DNA of 64,000 bases from Syntrophobacter sp963666995 (GCA_963666995.1 OY762941.1:2604001-2668000), one strand, 5' to 3'. Positions 1-9,272 are shown, counted from the stretch's first letter. Made by a program: numbers and translations. Notes: generated by a model from the letters alone, not told the origin.

Positions 1-1
1 C

Positions 2-226
2 GAAGAACTGGGGCATCCGATCATCAGCACGAGCGCGACAGACCCTGAGACCAACCAGATACTTGGGACACCTCAGGAAATCAAGGAGAAACTGGGGCAT
101 ACCCTCGATTTGATCGTCGATGGAGGAATCGTTTCCGGGAAACCATCGAGCATCATTTCCCTGATTGACGACAGCCCGGAGGTGTTGCGAGTCGGCAACG
201 GGGACGTCAGTTTCTTCCAGGCCTGA
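2..226 (+). CDS. YciO/YrdC/Sua5-family protein, C-terminal fragment
   Basis: The window opens inside this gene; only the last 74 residues are visible. The tail has a His-Pro-Ile-Ile-Ser-Thr-Ser segment, then DLIVDGG, GKPSSI and RVGNGDVSFF before the stop. This matches the end of the YrdC fold, which binds nucleotide and RNA and in Sua5/YrdC makes threonylcarbamoyl-AMP for tRNA t6A. The GNGDV ending resembles the YciO subgroup more than true TsaC, so a t6A role is uncertain. A strong hairpin terminator follows about 125 bases downstream, so it is probably the last gene of its transcript. Confidence 0.75.
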   Translation, partial: EELGHPIISTSATDPETNQILGTPQEIKEKLGHTLDLIVDGGIVSGKPSSIISLIDDSPEVLRVGNGDVSFFQA

Positions 227-350
227 TCCGGGAATCCACGAGTTTGAAAGCCTCTTCCTGCGATCGGCGGAAAAAGGCCCGCTTCGAACAGACGCCTCAA
301 TCGGAAGGCCGCGGTTCGATGAAGACAAAGCTGGAAGGTTGAAACCACAT

Positions 351-378
351 AAAGACCTCGCCGTTTGGCGGGGTCTTT
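351..378 (+). terminator. Rho-independent terminator after the YciO-family gene
   Basis: AAAGACCTCGCC and GGCGGGGTCTTT form a 12-bp stem with one G-T wobble and a GTTT loop; the A-rich and T-rich ends let it work in both directions. It separates the YciO-type gene from sppA, which is read toward it. Nothing else is seen in the gap 227-517. Confidence 0.7.
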
Positions 379-517
379 GTCTATGGCGGTCGGGATCAGG
401 GGACCGCCCGTTAACGACTTTCCCCGCCCCACCAGGTTTGAAGCGGACCGGCGTGCCTCTCCCCTGGAGGAACTCGAAGGGATGGGGGGCCTCCCTGTGG
501 GGTTTCTTTGCCCGTCC

Positions 518-1390
518 CTACTCGAGAAAGGGAACCTGGTATCTGATGAAATCAGTGGGTCCATCCAGATAAGTACTCAGCTTCTCGGCCGCTTCCCCTC
601 CCAGGAGGAAATCCAGCACGGAGAGTCTTTTCTTCTTCTCATACACAAGGTCGGGTTCTCCTTCTATGTTCCCCAGGGATGCAGCAGCGCTGACTCCGTC
701 TTCAAAATTGCCCAATTCGTCGACCAGTCCGATGTCTTTGGCCGTCTGCCCGAGAAGGATCCGACCGTCCGCAAACTCCCGCACCTTGTCAACCGGAAGG
801 TTCCTTCCGCTCGCCACATCCCTTATGAACTGATTGTGAGCCTCATCGATGGAGTCCTGAAGGATCGCCTTTTCCTCGGGCGTCATCTCCCGGCCCGGGT
901 TCCCGACGTCCTTGTATTTCCCGCTCTTTATGGTGACCATCTCATAGCCTATCTTTCCAAACAGTCCCCGAAGATTCGGGAGATAGATGATCACTCCGAT
1001 ACTGCCCGTAATGGTTCCGGGGTTCGAGACGATTCGGCTGGCCGCCGAAGCGATGTAGTAGCCTCCCGACGCCGCCACGCTGCCAAGAGATGCCACCACC
1101 GGCTTCACGCTTTTCGTTCGTTTGATTTCCCGATAGATTTCCTGCGAGGGGCCGACCGAACCCCCGGGCGAATCGATCCGCAGGAGGATTGCCTTGATTG
1201 AGGAATTCTGCCGGAATTTCTTGATCGCTTTCAACGTGTCCTGAGAATTGGAAATGGTGCCCCGTATCTCGATAACTCCAATCCCGTTCGATGACGGGAA
1301 CAGTTGAACGTCTGAGACGAGGAACCAGATGGCAGAACCGAAGACTGCAAAAAAACCGATAACGATCAACCACAGAGAGCGCCGTTTCAT
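518..1390 (-). CDS. sppA: signal peptide peptidase SppA, short (36K-like) type
   Basis: Membrane-bound serine protease of family S49 that degrades signal peptides after their release. The 290-residue protein is the short, single-domain form found in many bacteria, not the 67-kDa E. coli form. Residues about 6-25 form one membrane anchor. The nucleophile is Ser108 in SVAASGGYY, and the probable general base is Lys160 in KSGKYKD, at the roughly 52-residue spacing known for the Bacillus enzyme. The RIDSPGG motif at 71-77 is also typical. It lies downstream of rpsA on the same strand, an arrangement seen in other deltaproteobacteria, but an rpsA terminator lies between them, so it may have its own promoter. 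Confidence 0.9.
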   Translation of the reverse strand: MKRRSLWLIVIGFFAVFGSAIWFLVSDVQLFPSSNGIGVIEIRGTISNSQDTLKAIKKFRQNSSIKAILLRIDSPGGSVGPSQEIYREIKRTKSVKPVVASLGSVAASGGYYIASAASRIVSNPGTITGSIGVIIYLPNLRGLFGKIGYEMVTIKSGKYKDVGNPGREMTPEEKAILQDSIDEAHNQFIRDVASGRNLPVDKVREFADGRILLGQTAKDIGLVDELGNFEDGVSAAASLGNIEGEPDLVYEKKKRLSVLDFLLGGEAAEKLSTYLDGPTDFIRYQVPFLE

Positions 1391-1566
1391 TTGATTTTTC
1401 CCTTGAGATTCCGGTTCAGTCTCATTTCATGCATTTGACGGTGACAGGGCCTGGAAGATCGCCTGCCGCGCCGCCCCCGATTCAAACAAAGTTGCGTCCA
1501 CGAAGTTATCCATAAAGAATTCAAACAGAGCGAGGGAATGATTCCCCCGCACCACAAAGCCCCCGG

Positions 1567-1608
1567 GTGGTCCGGACAACCTGTTGTCCGGGCGCGAAGC
1601 GCAGGAGG
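1567..1608 (+). repeat. 42-base hairpin repeat unit (copy 1)
   Basis: This is one of several copies of a dispersed element: a GTGG start, a CCGGACAAC/GTTGTCCGG stem, then the conserved GCGCGAAGCGCA mini-hairpin and an AGAGG/AGGAGG end. Other copies are at 15636, 28332 and 41271, with inverted copies at 15709 and 41361. Just upstream (1527-1550) is a short stretch that also occurs inside the 13.2-kb MITE. The 445-base gap between sppA and rpsA holds only this, that relic and the rpsA terminator. Confidence 0.75.
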
Positions 1609-1756
1609 TTCCGGGGGGTTGACACGTTAGGAATGCCACGGCCCGGGAAGTCTGGAAGGCAACCTCAAAAGTGCGCCGACATATTTGTCTACCCCGCATG
1701 TCCTGGGGACCGGGGCCGCTTCCCCGACTCCAACCCGTAATCACCGTGCAGTCGAA

Positions 1757-1801
1757 CAAAAAGCAAACACCCGGCGTCATGCGATGTGCGTGAGCCGGGT
1801 G
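1757..1801 (-). terminator. Rho-independent terminator of rpsA
   Basis: Read on the minus strand, CACCCGGC pairs with GCCGGGTG around an 18-base loop that can fold further, and is followed by TTTGCTTTTTG. It lies about 35 bases past the rpsA stop codon. Confidence 0.7.
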
Positions 1802-1835
1802 CGGAATCAGTGGCAACAGGAATTGAGGCGCTCTC

Positions 1836-3635
1836 TCAGGCTTTGTCGGGCGCCGTCGGGTTCTGTGCCCGCGCGGCTTCCAGCTCTTCCTTCAACAGCT
1901 CGCCCAGGTTCGATGTGGCCGCCTTGGCGCTGTTCATGTAATCATCGTAATTGGACCGTTCTTCCTGCTCTTCGACTTTCTTGATGGAAAGGCCGATCTT
2001 CCTGTCTTTAGGCGAAATATTGATCACTTTGGCGGTGATCCTGTCGGTGATCTTATACTGTCCAACGGGGGATTTGATTTTTTCTTTGCTTATCTCGGAA
2101 ACGTGGACCAGACCTTCGATTCCTTCTTCAAGCTCCACGAAAAGCCCGAAATCGGTCACGTTTGTGATGGGCCCCGAGATCACGCTGCCGAGCGGGTACC
2201 TTTCGGGAATGCTCTCCCAGGGATCGGGTTCCAGTTGCTTGATCCCCAGCGAAAAGCGCTCGTTATCCTTATCGATGTTCAGAACGATGGCCTGCACTTC
2301 CTGGTTTTTCTTGAAGACCTCGGATGGGTGCTTCACTCGCTTGGTCCAGGAGATGTCGGAGATATGAACGAGCCCGTCGATGCCCTCATCGATACCGATG
2401 AAAACGCCGAAGTCGGTGATATTCTTGATTTTGCCCGCGATGGTGGTCCCAACCGGGTATTTCTGCGCAATGATGTCCCAGGGGTTCGGTTCGAGCTGCT
2501 TCATGCCGAGAGAGATGCGTTTGTTTTCGGGATTGATGCTGAGAACGACCGCTTCGACCTCATCGCTGACATTGAGAACCTTTGAAGGATGACGGACCTT
2601 CTTGGTCCAGGACATTTCGGAAACATGAATGAGCCCTTCGACTCCCTCTTCGATTTCGACAAACGCCCCATAATCGGTAAGGCTCACCACGCGGCCCGCC
2701 ACCCGCGTCCCGATGGGGTATTTGTTCTCGGCGCGCGTCCAGGGGTCGGCGACGAGCTGTTTCAATCCAAGAGACACCCTCTCGTGCTCACGGTCGAAGC
2801 TGAGCACCATGACCCTGATTTTGTCCCCGATCTGGAACAGCTCCGAAGGATGCCCCACGCGTCCCCAACTCATGTCCGTAATGTGGAGCAGCCCGTCGAT
2901 CCCGCCCAGATCCACGAACACGCCGTAGTCGGTGATGTTCTTGACAATTCCTTCCACCACCTTGCCGTCCTCGAGGTTTGCAAGCGTCTGGGATTTCATC
3001 TGCTCGCGTTCCTTTTCGAGAAGAGCCCTGCGGGAGAGGACTACATTGCGCCTTTTCTTGTTATATTTTAAGACTTTGAAAGGGAAAGTCTGGCCGATGA
3101 GAAATTCGAGGTTCCGGACGGGTCTGAGGTCCACCTGGGAGCCGGGCAGGAACGCCTGCACCCCGATATCGACCGCCAATCCGCCTTTGACCTTGGAAAC
3201 CACCTTGCCCTCGATAACGCCGTCGTCGTTGTAGATCCTGCTGATATCGTCCCAGACTTTGATCTTGGCGGCTTTTTCCTTGGACAGGTGGATCGAGCCG
3301 TCCTCATCGTCGTGGAACTCAAGCAAAACGTCGACCTCGTCGCCGATCGCGGCCTGTATGACACCCTTCTCGTCTCTGAATTCGTGGATCGAGATCTGAC
3401 CTTCGGACTTGTAGCCGATATCCACCATGATGAAGTCATCGCTGATCTGGACGATTCGTCCGCGTATGACCTCGCCTTCCTGGATGTTCCGGAAGCTCTG
3501 TTCGTAGAGATCCTTCATGGAATCCATGGAATCCATGTCTTCGTTTTCCCCGTCGATATTGGAATCATCCGCCATCGAAGAGTCCGCGTCCGGCTCAACT
3601 AGGTCCTGTCTCGTCACTTCGTCTTTGTCAACCAT
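1836..3635 (-). CDS. rpsA: 30S ribosomal protein S1
   Basis: S1 binds mRNA and brings it to the 30S subunit. Six consecutive S1 (OB-fold) domains are visible, beginning near residues 55, 139, 225, 310, 397 and 484; the four later ones carry the DYGVFVDLGGIDGLLH type of core. An acidic, low-complexity N-terminus of about 45 residues precedes them. Start: AAGGGGGT stands about ten bases before the ATG at 3635, giving 599 residues; an in-frame ATG at 3668 (11 more residues) is possible and also has a weak GGAAG site. Gene order hisC-cmk-rpsA on one strand matches the common cmk-rpsA linkage. Confidence 0.96.
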   Translation of the reverse strand: MVDKDEVTRQDLVEPDADSSMADDSNIDGENEDMDSMDSMKDLYEQSFRNIQEGEVIRGRIVQISDDFIMVDIGYKSEGQISIHEFRDEKGVIQAAIGDEVDVLLEFHDDEDGSIHLSKEKAAKIKVWDDISRIYNDDGVIEGKVVSKVKGGLAVDIGVQAFLPGSQVDLRPVRNLEFLIGQTFPFKVLKYNKKRRNVVLSRRALLEKEREQMKSQTLANLEDGKVVEGIVKNITDYGVFVDLGGIDGLLHITDMSWGRVGHPSELFQIGDKIRVMVLSFDREHERVSLGLKQLVADPWTRAENKYPIGTRVAGRVVSLTDYGAFVEIEEGVEGLIHVSEMSWTKKVRHPSKVLNVSDEVEAVVLSINPENKRISLGMKQLEPNPWDIIAQKYPVGTTIAGKIKNITDFGVFIGIDEGIDGLVHISDISWTKRVKHPSEVFKKNQEVQAIVLNIDKDNERFSLGIKQLEPDPWESIPERYPLGSVISGPITNVTDFGLFVELEEGIEGLVHVSEISKEKIKSPVGQYKITDRITAKVINISPKDRKIGLSIKKVEEQEERSNYDDYMNSAKAATSNLGELLKEELEAARAQNPTAPDKA

Positions 3636-3744
3636 TGAGTTCGTTACCCCCTTAGACATATTTGGCATAAAGCCACTTCCAAAACTCTAGTCTACCCAAA
3701 AATAAAGGATTTTGCAATCCCAATTTTTGTGAGAAATGGCACAA

Positions 3745-4425
3745 TTAGTGCCCGTGCGACTTTTCAGAGATATAGGCCGTGAGCCGCTTCAGCACTGCGG
3801 AAATGTCGAGGTCCGAAGTATCGAGGATGAGCGCTCCAGGCGCCGGCCGCAACGGGGCAAGGCACCTGCCGCTGTCCGCTTCGTCCCTCTCCCGGATTTG
3901 TCTTTCGAGAACGGAGTATTCGACCTCCATGCCCTTTTGCCGGTATTCTTCAAGCCTGCGCCTTGTTCGAGAACTCAAATCGGCCGTAAGAAATACCTTG
4001 ACCTCCGCATCCGGAAAAACCACGGTCGCTACGTCCCGCCCCTCGGCGACGACGTTGCCCTGCGTGGAGAGTCTCCTCTGCCATTCCGTGAGGAATGTCC
4101 TGACGGGTTGCATCTGGGAGATTCTCGACGCGTGAGCCGAGATTTCGGGGTTGCGCAGGTCTGCTGTCAGCGGCGTTTCGCGATAATATATCCTGAGCGA
4201 ACCGGAATTTGTGGAAAACCGGATCGGGAGCCTCGGGAGAGCCTGTGCAACTTGTGCTTCCTCTTTCGATTCAAGCCCCTCCTGAAGCAGCGCCCAGGCA
4301 ATGGCCCTGTACATCGCCCCGGAATCGAGGTACGTGTACCCCAATTCACCGGCAAGCATCCTGCATACTGTGCTCTTCCCCGCTCCGGCGGGACCGTCAA
4401 CGGCAATAATCATTTGGTCATTCAA
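3745..4425 (-). CDS. cmk: cytidylate kinase
   Basis: Phosphorylates CMP and dCMP with ATP to the diphosphates. The P-loop GPAGAGKS is at residues 11-18, followed by the YLDSGAMYRA segment that binds CMP, and RDVAT and RTRRRLEEYR near the lid. At 226 residues it has the usual length. The chosen start is a TTG that overlaps the hisC stop by four bases (TTGA), implying translational coupling; an ATG four codons further in has no clear ribosome site. It lies between hisC and rpsA in one operon. Confidence 0.94.
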   Translation of the reverse strand: MNDQMIIAVDGPAGAGKSTVCRMLAGELGYTYLDSGAMYRAIAWALLQEGLESKEEAQVAQALPRLPIRFSTNSGSLRIYYRETPLTADLRNPEISAHASRISQMQPVRTFLTEWQRRLSTQGNVVAEGRDVATVVFPDAEVKVFLTADLSSRTRRRLEEYRQKGMEVEYSVLERQIRERDEADSGRCLAPLRPAPGALILDTSDLDISAVLKRLTAYISEKSHGH

Positions 4426-5531
4426 ACAGGGGTTCCGAGATCAGCCAGAGTGTGGGCCAGGGACCTGATGAATCGCTCATTTTCCTCCGGCAGCCCAGCA
4501 TTGATACGAATATAGCGGTCCATACCGTATGAATTCATGGCGCGCACGATAACCCCCTGGCGCAGCATTGCTTCATAGAACCGCTTCGCGTCCCCGGGAA
4601 CCTCGATGAGGAAAAAATTAGCCTGGGATGGGACGTAATTCAAACCAAGCTTCTCCACTTCGCGGTAAAGGTATTGCAGGCCCTCCCAGATGATGTTTTG
4701 CGACCGGTGCAAAAAATCCTCGTCGTCAAGGGCCGCCAGAGCCGCAACCTGGGAAAGCGCGCCGGTATTGAAGGGCTGGCGAACCTTGTTCAGACACTCG
4801 GCGAGAAAGCCGTCCATCACGCCGTAACCGATCCTCAGGCCGGCCAGGCCGTATGCCTTGGAAAACGTTCGAAGGGTGATGACGTACGGCCCCTTTCTGC
4901 CCATGTAGTCAAACCCTCTGGGGGTGTCCGGGTCCCGGGCAAATTCTATGTAAGCTTCATCGAGTACCACGATGGTTTCGGGGGGTATGCTGTCGAGGAA
5001 AGCATCGAAGGCCTGCCTCGAAATGAGCGAACCGGTAGGGTTGTTGGGGTTGTTGACGAATATGATTTTCGTGCGGGCAGTGACCGCTTCGGATGTTTTT
5101 TTCAGGTCGATGGCAAGGTTGTTCAGGGGAATATGGACGGCCTTCCCTCCCATCCACTGGACGACCAGCTTGTAGAGCATGAAGGAAGGAGAGGGCATGA
5201 TCACTTCGTCGCCGGGGAGCAGAAACGCGCGAATGGAAAGCTCGATGATCTCATTGGACCCGTTGCCGAGAACAATACCGCCGAAGGGAACGCCGAGCCG
5301 CTCACTCAATTTTTCCCTGAGATAATATCCACTTCCGTCGGGATAACGATGCAGGCTGCCCAAAGCGCCCCGGATGGCTTCCAGTGCTTTCGGAGATGGG
5401 CCGAGCGGGTTCTCGTTGCTGGCAAGCTTAATGGAACCGGTGATGCCGTATTCCCGTTCCAACTCTTGTATCGGTTTGCCCGGCGGGTATGGAACCAGAC
5501 TGGCGATATGTTCGGGTACAAATGGTTTCAT
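4422..5531 (-). CDS. hisC: histidinol-phosphate aminotransferase
   Basis: PLP enzyme of histidine synthesis that transfers the amino group of glutamate to imidazole-acetol phosphate; some homologues also act on aromatic amino acids. The Schiff-base lysine is Lys225 in RTFSKAYGLAG, with NNPNNPTG at 160-167, DEAYIEF at 191-197 and the C-terminal arginine region RIN near the end. Length 369 is normal for fold-type I HisC. It is the first gene of the hisC-cmk-rpsA operon. Because the other his genes are not nearby, a role in tyrosine/phenylalanine synthesis cannot be excluded. Confidence 0.92.
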   Translation of the reverse strand: MKPFVPEHIASLVPYPPGKPIQELEREYGITGSIKLASNENPLGPSPKALEAIRGALGSLHRYPDGSGYYLREKLSERLGVPFGGIVLGNGSNEIIELSIRAFLLPGDEVIMPSPSFMLYKLVVQWMGGKAVHIPLNNLAIDLKKTSEAVTARTKIIFVNNPNNPTGSLISRQAFDAFLDSIPPETIVVLDEAYIEFARDPDTPRGFDYMGRKGPYVITLRTFSKAYGLAGLRIGYGVMDGFLAECLNKVRQPFNTGALSQVAALAALDDEDFLHRSQNIIWEGLQYLYREVEKLGLNYVPSQANFFLIEVPGDAKRFYEAMLRQGVIVRAMNSYGMDRYIRINAGLPEENERFIRSLAHTLADLGTPV

Positions 5532-5801
5532 GGTTTCCGGCCTGCGGCCCGAATTCCTCGGTGGTTCCGAACCGCATTGTCCCCTTTTCTTTGTTTTGTA
5601 CAGTTCTTATAATGGAAAGCCGTGCAAGATGCAATGGATTTTCCTCGTCTGAACCGTGCTTACCGGAGAGCAATTCCTTTTCATCTTGTCTTGGTCTCTG
5701 AGGTGTACTAATATTCAACAGATATCCTTCATTCGTCTGCGGCAGGATATGGAATGCTTGCCGCCGGACCCATGAACCACCACGAACAAGGATGGTTTCT
5801 G

Positions 5802-6782
5802 ATGGCAAAGTCTAAGAAAACCGAAACAGAAAATACCAACCCAAGTTCGAATGAACCAACCGAAGGGGAGGAAGGGAATCGCCGCTCGGTTGCCGGCCCG
5901 CCCGAGAGGCCGCAAAGCGTATCTTTCGACCCGTTTCGCATCTACCTGGATGAAATCAAGCGGTATCCCCTGCTCAGCCGGGAAGAAGAGACGGATCTTG
6001 CCATTCGATATCGCGAGAAGGACGACATCGAGGCCGGCTACAAGCTGATCACTGCCAATCTGAGGCTGGTGGTGAAAATAGCGATGGATTTTCAGCGCTA
6101 CTGGATGCAGAACCTGATGGATCTGATCCAGGAAGGAAACGTGGGCCTCATGCAGGCCGTCAAGAAATTTGATCCCTACCGCGGATATAAGTTCTCCTAC
6201 TACGCTTCCTTCTGGATCAAGGCCTACATCATTAAATTCATAATGGACAACTGGAAGCTGGTGAAGATCGGCACGACCCAGGCCCAGCGGAAACTCTTTT
6301 TTAACCTGCGCAAGGAAAAGGAGCGGCTCGAAGCCCAGGGGATCGAAGCATCCCCGAAACTGCTGAGTCACAGGCTGGATGTCAAGGAATCCGAGATCAT
6401 CGAAATGGACCAAAGGCTGAACAGTTGGGAGATATCGCTGGACAGCCCGTTGAAGGACGACTCGGAAGATACGCACAAATCTTTCCTGCCGTCCGATGAC
6501 CTTCCCGTGGACGATCAGATCGCCGATCGGGAAGCCAAGGCAATCCTGCACGACAAGCTCGTGCTTTTCCGCCAGCAACTGAAAGGCAAGGAAGCGGTCA
6601 TCTTTGACAAGCGCCTGCTTACCGAGGAGCCGATGACTTTGCAGGAAATCGGAGATCGATTCGGGATAAGCAGGGAGCGCGTGCGACAGATCGAGAGCCG
6701 GTTGAAAAAGAAGCTGAAAGCCTACCTCGAAGAAGAAATCGCCGACATCGAACTGCTCCAGGAGAGCATGGTCGAAGTTTAG
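5802..6782 (+). CDS. rpoH: RNA polymerase heat-shock sigma factor, sigma-32 type
   Basis: Group 3 sigma factor. From the ATG at 5802 (AAGGA nine bases upstream) the protein has 326 residues; an ATG 16 codons earlier lacks a good site. Region 2 (NLRLVVKIAMDFQR, then SYYASFWIKAYIIKFIM) is clear, and the RpoH box QRKLFFNLR at 162-170 is diagnostic of sigma-32. The region 4 helix-turn-helix is at about 278-303 (TLQEIGDRFGISRERVRQIE). The first 40 residues are hydrophilic and not conserved. It is divergent from hisC; a TATAAT at 5608-5613 in the 270-base gap is a possible -10, but no good -35 goes with it. Confidence 0.93.
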   Translation: MAKSKKTETENTNPSSNEPTEGEEGNRRSVAGPPERPQSVSFDPFRIYLDEIKRYPLLSREEETDLAIRYREKDDIEAGYKLITANLRLVVKIAMDFQRYWMQNLMDLIQEGNVGLMQAVKKFDPYRGYKFSYYASFWIKAYIIKFIMDNWKLVKIGTTQAQRKLFFNLRKEKERLEAQGIEASPKLLSHRLDVKESEIIEMDQRLNSWEISLDSPLKDDSEDTHKSFLPSDDLPVDDQIADREAKAILHDKLVLFRQQLKGKEAVIFDKRLLTEEPMTLQEIGDRFGISRERVRQIESRLKKKLKAYLEEEIADIELLQESMVEV

Positions 6783-6846
6783 CCGTAATGGGTGATGAAG
6801 AAGGGCGCCTCGGTGGCGATTAAGCGCAAATAAGGGCTGTAATATT

Positions 6847-6941
6847 CGTCATTCCGGCGGAGGCCGGAATCCAGGACTTAATTTTAACTTGCTGATTTGC
6901 AAAGTAAAAACCTCTGGACCCCGGCCTTCGCCGGGGTGATG
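6847..6941. repeat. inverted pair of REP-like hairpins
   Basis: Two 28-base units lie head to head 39 bases apart (6847-6874 reversed, 6914-6941 forward). Both read CTGGA, two pyrimidines, CCGGCCT, Y, CGCCGG, two purines, TGA. One has TT/AA where the other has CC/GG, so the stems are kept by paired changes. This is the layout of a bacterial interspersed mosaic element. The rest of the 544-base gap 6783-7326 shows no gene; it probably holds the promoter of the regulator that follows. Confidence 0.75.
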
Positions 6942-7326
6942 TTCGAAGAGATTTCCGTCCTGAAGCAGGAAAGCCGATCCCTTTTCGGCAGCCCGGGGCC
7001 GGTCCCCCCGCCGGGAATATGCGACCGCCGAGACACTTGCCCTGTGTCATTCGAGGACTCTCTCCCCGCGGGCCGGGACTGCGCGTTGTTTCGCAACCGG
7101 TCCGCGGGCGGGAAGCCCGTGATTTTCCTCTCCCGTTTCCATGGTAAGGCGGTCCGCCGCGATGGTGCCTGCAGATATTCCAGTGATCCGATCCCCATGA
7201 TACAACGAGGCAGAGCTGTTCCCCGATGCCCGGCTGAAGGATTTGCTTCGGACCGGTCCGGTTTCATCGACGGGATGGTCCGGAATCGGACCCGGCGGAC
7301 AACGGAACCCGTGAAAAGGCGATGGA

Positions 7327-8679
7327 ATGAAGGAACTGGCGGCATACTGGGAAAGTATCATGGATGTCCTGAACGACGGCATCTATATCAGCGACCGCAC
7401 GGGCAAAACCATCTGGGTCAACAGGATGTACGAACAGTTGACCGGGCTGAAACGCGAAGACATGATCGGCCGGCTGGTAGCGGACCTTGTGGAGGAAGGA
7501 AAGTTCGACGTCGTTCTCAACCCGGCGATCGTCGAAACGGGCAAGCCGAAAACCCTCATCCAAAGAACCAAGATGGGGAAAACGGTCATCCTGAACGGGT
7601 ACCCTATTTTCGACTCCGCCGGTACCGTGGCTCTGGTTGTGACTTTCGTACGCGACATTACCTCACTGTCCAGAATCAAGGAACAGCTTGCCTACCAGCA
7701 GGAACTCCTGGAACGGATGAGCGGCGGCCAGTTTTGCTCGATGAGCGAATCGACAGGGAGCCTTTTTATCTTCGAAAGCGCCCGGATCCGGGACGTTATG
7801 GGCCGGGTCGAATCCATTGCGGGCACCGACGTCACGGTCCTCCTGCTCGGGGAAACCGGGGTCGGCAAGGACATCGTGGCCAGACGCATTCACGAACAGG
7901 GCCTTCGGGCCGACCAGGCTTTCTTCAAAGTGGACTGTGCCGCGATACCGCCGAACCTGGTCGAATCCGAGCTGTTCGGCTACGATCCGGGGGCCTTCTC
8001 CGGCGCAAGCTCCAAGGGGAGGCCGGGATTCTTCGAAATGGCCCACAAGGGGACCCTGTTCCTCGATGAGATTGGCGAACTGTCGCCGGCGATGCAATCA
8101 AAACTCCTGCGGATTCTACAGGACCAGGAAATAATCCGCATCGGATCGACCAAGGTGAAGAAGGTAGATATCCGGTTCATCGCCGCCACCAACCGGAACC
8201 TTGAAGAAGCGGTGAGAGAGGGAACGTTCCGAAGGGATCTCTACTATCGGTTGCAGGTCGCGGTCGTGCAAATTCCTCCCTTGAGGGAAAGAAAGGACGA
8301 TATCCTGCCCCTGGCCCGGCATTTCCTGAATGTGTTCAATGCAAAGTACAGAAAGAACCTGATGCTGACACCGGGGTCCGAGTCGGTCCTGCACGAGTAC
8401 CATTGGCCCGGGAATGTCCGGGAACTGGAAAATCTCATCCACGGCCTGGTGATCATGCTCCAAAAGGAATGGATCGAGGCGGCGGATCTCCCGCCGAACA
8501 TGATGCCCGCACCAAGAGGGGACCAGGACGGTTCGCTCTATGAGATGATGTCCAATATGGAGAAGGAACTGCTTCGCAAGGCGATCGAGACATACGGCAC
8601 CGTCGCAGGAGCGGCGGAGCATTTGAAAGTGGACCGGACGACGATATTCAGAAAGCTCAAGAAATATTCCCTGCGCTAG
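7327..8679 (+). CDS. PAS-domain sigma-54-dependent transcriptional activator
   Basis: Enhancer-binding protein of 450 residues. An N-terminal PAS domain (about 5-112) replaces the receiver domain, so it senses a small molecule rather than a phosphate. The AAA+ domain (about 145-380) has Walker A GETGVGKD at 175-182, the sigma-54 contact loop GAFSGA at 222-227 (usual GAFTGA, a mild Thr-to-Ser change), Walker B GTLFLDE at 242-248 and the arginine segment RRDLYYRL at 302-309. A Fis-type helix-turn-helix ends the protein (about 424-445). It stands just upstream of a region with three matching inverted repeats and a -24/-12 promoter, so its target is very probably the glycyl radical enzyme operon; the ligand may be isethionate or a related sulfonate. 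Confidence 0.93.
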   Translation: MKELAAYWESIMDVLNDGIYISDRTGKTIWVNRMYEQLTGLKREDMIGRLVADLVEEGKFDVVLNPAIVETGKPKTLIQRTKMGKTVILNGYPIFDSAGTVALVVTFVRDITSLSRIKEQLAYQQELLERMSGGQFCSMSESTGSLFIFESARIRDVMGRVESIAGTDVTVLLLGETGVGKDIVARRIHEQGLRADQAFFKVDCAAIPPNLVESELFGYDPGAFSGASSKGRPGFFEMAHKGTLFLDEIGELSPAMQSKLLRILQDQEIIRIGSTKVKKVDIRFIAATNRNLEEAVREGTFRRDLYYRLQVAVVQIPPLRERKDDILPLARHFLNVFNAKYRKNLMLTPGSESVLHEYHWPGNVRELENLIHGLVIMLQKEWIEAADLPPNMMPAPRGDQDGSLYEMMSNMEKELLRKAIETYGTVAGAAEHLKVDRTTIFRKLKKYSLR

Positions 8680-8812
8680 ACCTTCCGGGTCCGTCGCGCG
8701 GCCGCGAAATCGGTTGCACGGAAACGATGCGAAACCGTCCCGGCCTGCAATTAAGCCCCGGATTTCCCCGTCACCCGGGACGGCCGCGGTCCTCACGAAT
8801 GAGAAGCGCATT

Positions 8813-8848
8813 GTTGCAGAACGGCAACGAATGTTGCGATACTGCAAC
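8813..8848. promoter_or_regulatory. two tandem activator-binding sites (upstream activating sequence)
   Basis: Two copies of GTTGC-N6-GCAAC lie at 8813-8828 and 8833-8848. Their centres are 20 bases apart, about two helical turns, so dimers would bind the same face. They are about 430 bases upstream of the -24/-12 promoter and just past the activator gene. A third copy is at 9001. Confidence 0.75.
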
Positions 8849-9000
8849 GCCTCAATTCGGTCCCGGGGAACCGGCTTTCCCCGGCCTGCACAACGGTCGC
8901 TATCCTTTATAACACCCCAATATATCATGTTATCCATAATGACATCACCTCCACCATCCTTCGTCGAAAAGGCGGAAGGCTTTGAGGAAAAATACCTATT

Positions 9001-9016
9001 GTTGCAAAACGGCAAC
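9001..9016. promoter_or_regulatory. third activator-binding site
   Basis: GTTGC-AAAACG-GCAAC, the same inverted repeat as at 8813 and 8833, about 250 bases upstream of the -24/-12 promoter and within the usual range for DNA looping by sigma-54 activators. Confidence 0.72.
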
Positions 9017-9254
9017 ATGAACCGCAGGCAGGGTGCTTCCTCACTCATTCCCGCACGGCCGGGACCGTTTCACACGCGGTCCGGCATCCCCGAAAGAGGT
9101 GCAGGGCCGACCGGATACAATGCAGGCGGAAGATGTGCTCTATCCGCTCCGGCAGCGGCCTCCCGGCCGTCCGCGATCGCGGACGGATTGCTCCCGCGCA
9201 CGAGAATTTCCATGAAAAACGACAGGGAACTCCTTTGCGATCAAATCGGGATGA

Positions 9255-9272
9255 TTGGTATAGTTGTTGCTT
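9255..9272 (+). promoter_or_regulatory. sigma-54 (-24/-12) promoter of the sulfite-lyase operon
   Basis: TTGGTATAGTTGTTGCTT has GG at 9257-9258 and GC at 9269-9270 with exactly ten bases between, the invariant sigma-54 spacing. The predicted transcript start is near 9282. It fits the activator gene upstream and the three inverted repeats. Confidence 0.7.

Noticed and set aside
480..515. Terminator for sppA
   Set aside because: Only a short, broken stem with no T-run on the minus strand.
6897..8069. Long plus-strand frame overlapping the sigma-54 activator
   Set aside because: It is out of frame with a gene that has all AAA+ motifs and shows no family features; it is a high-GC shadow.
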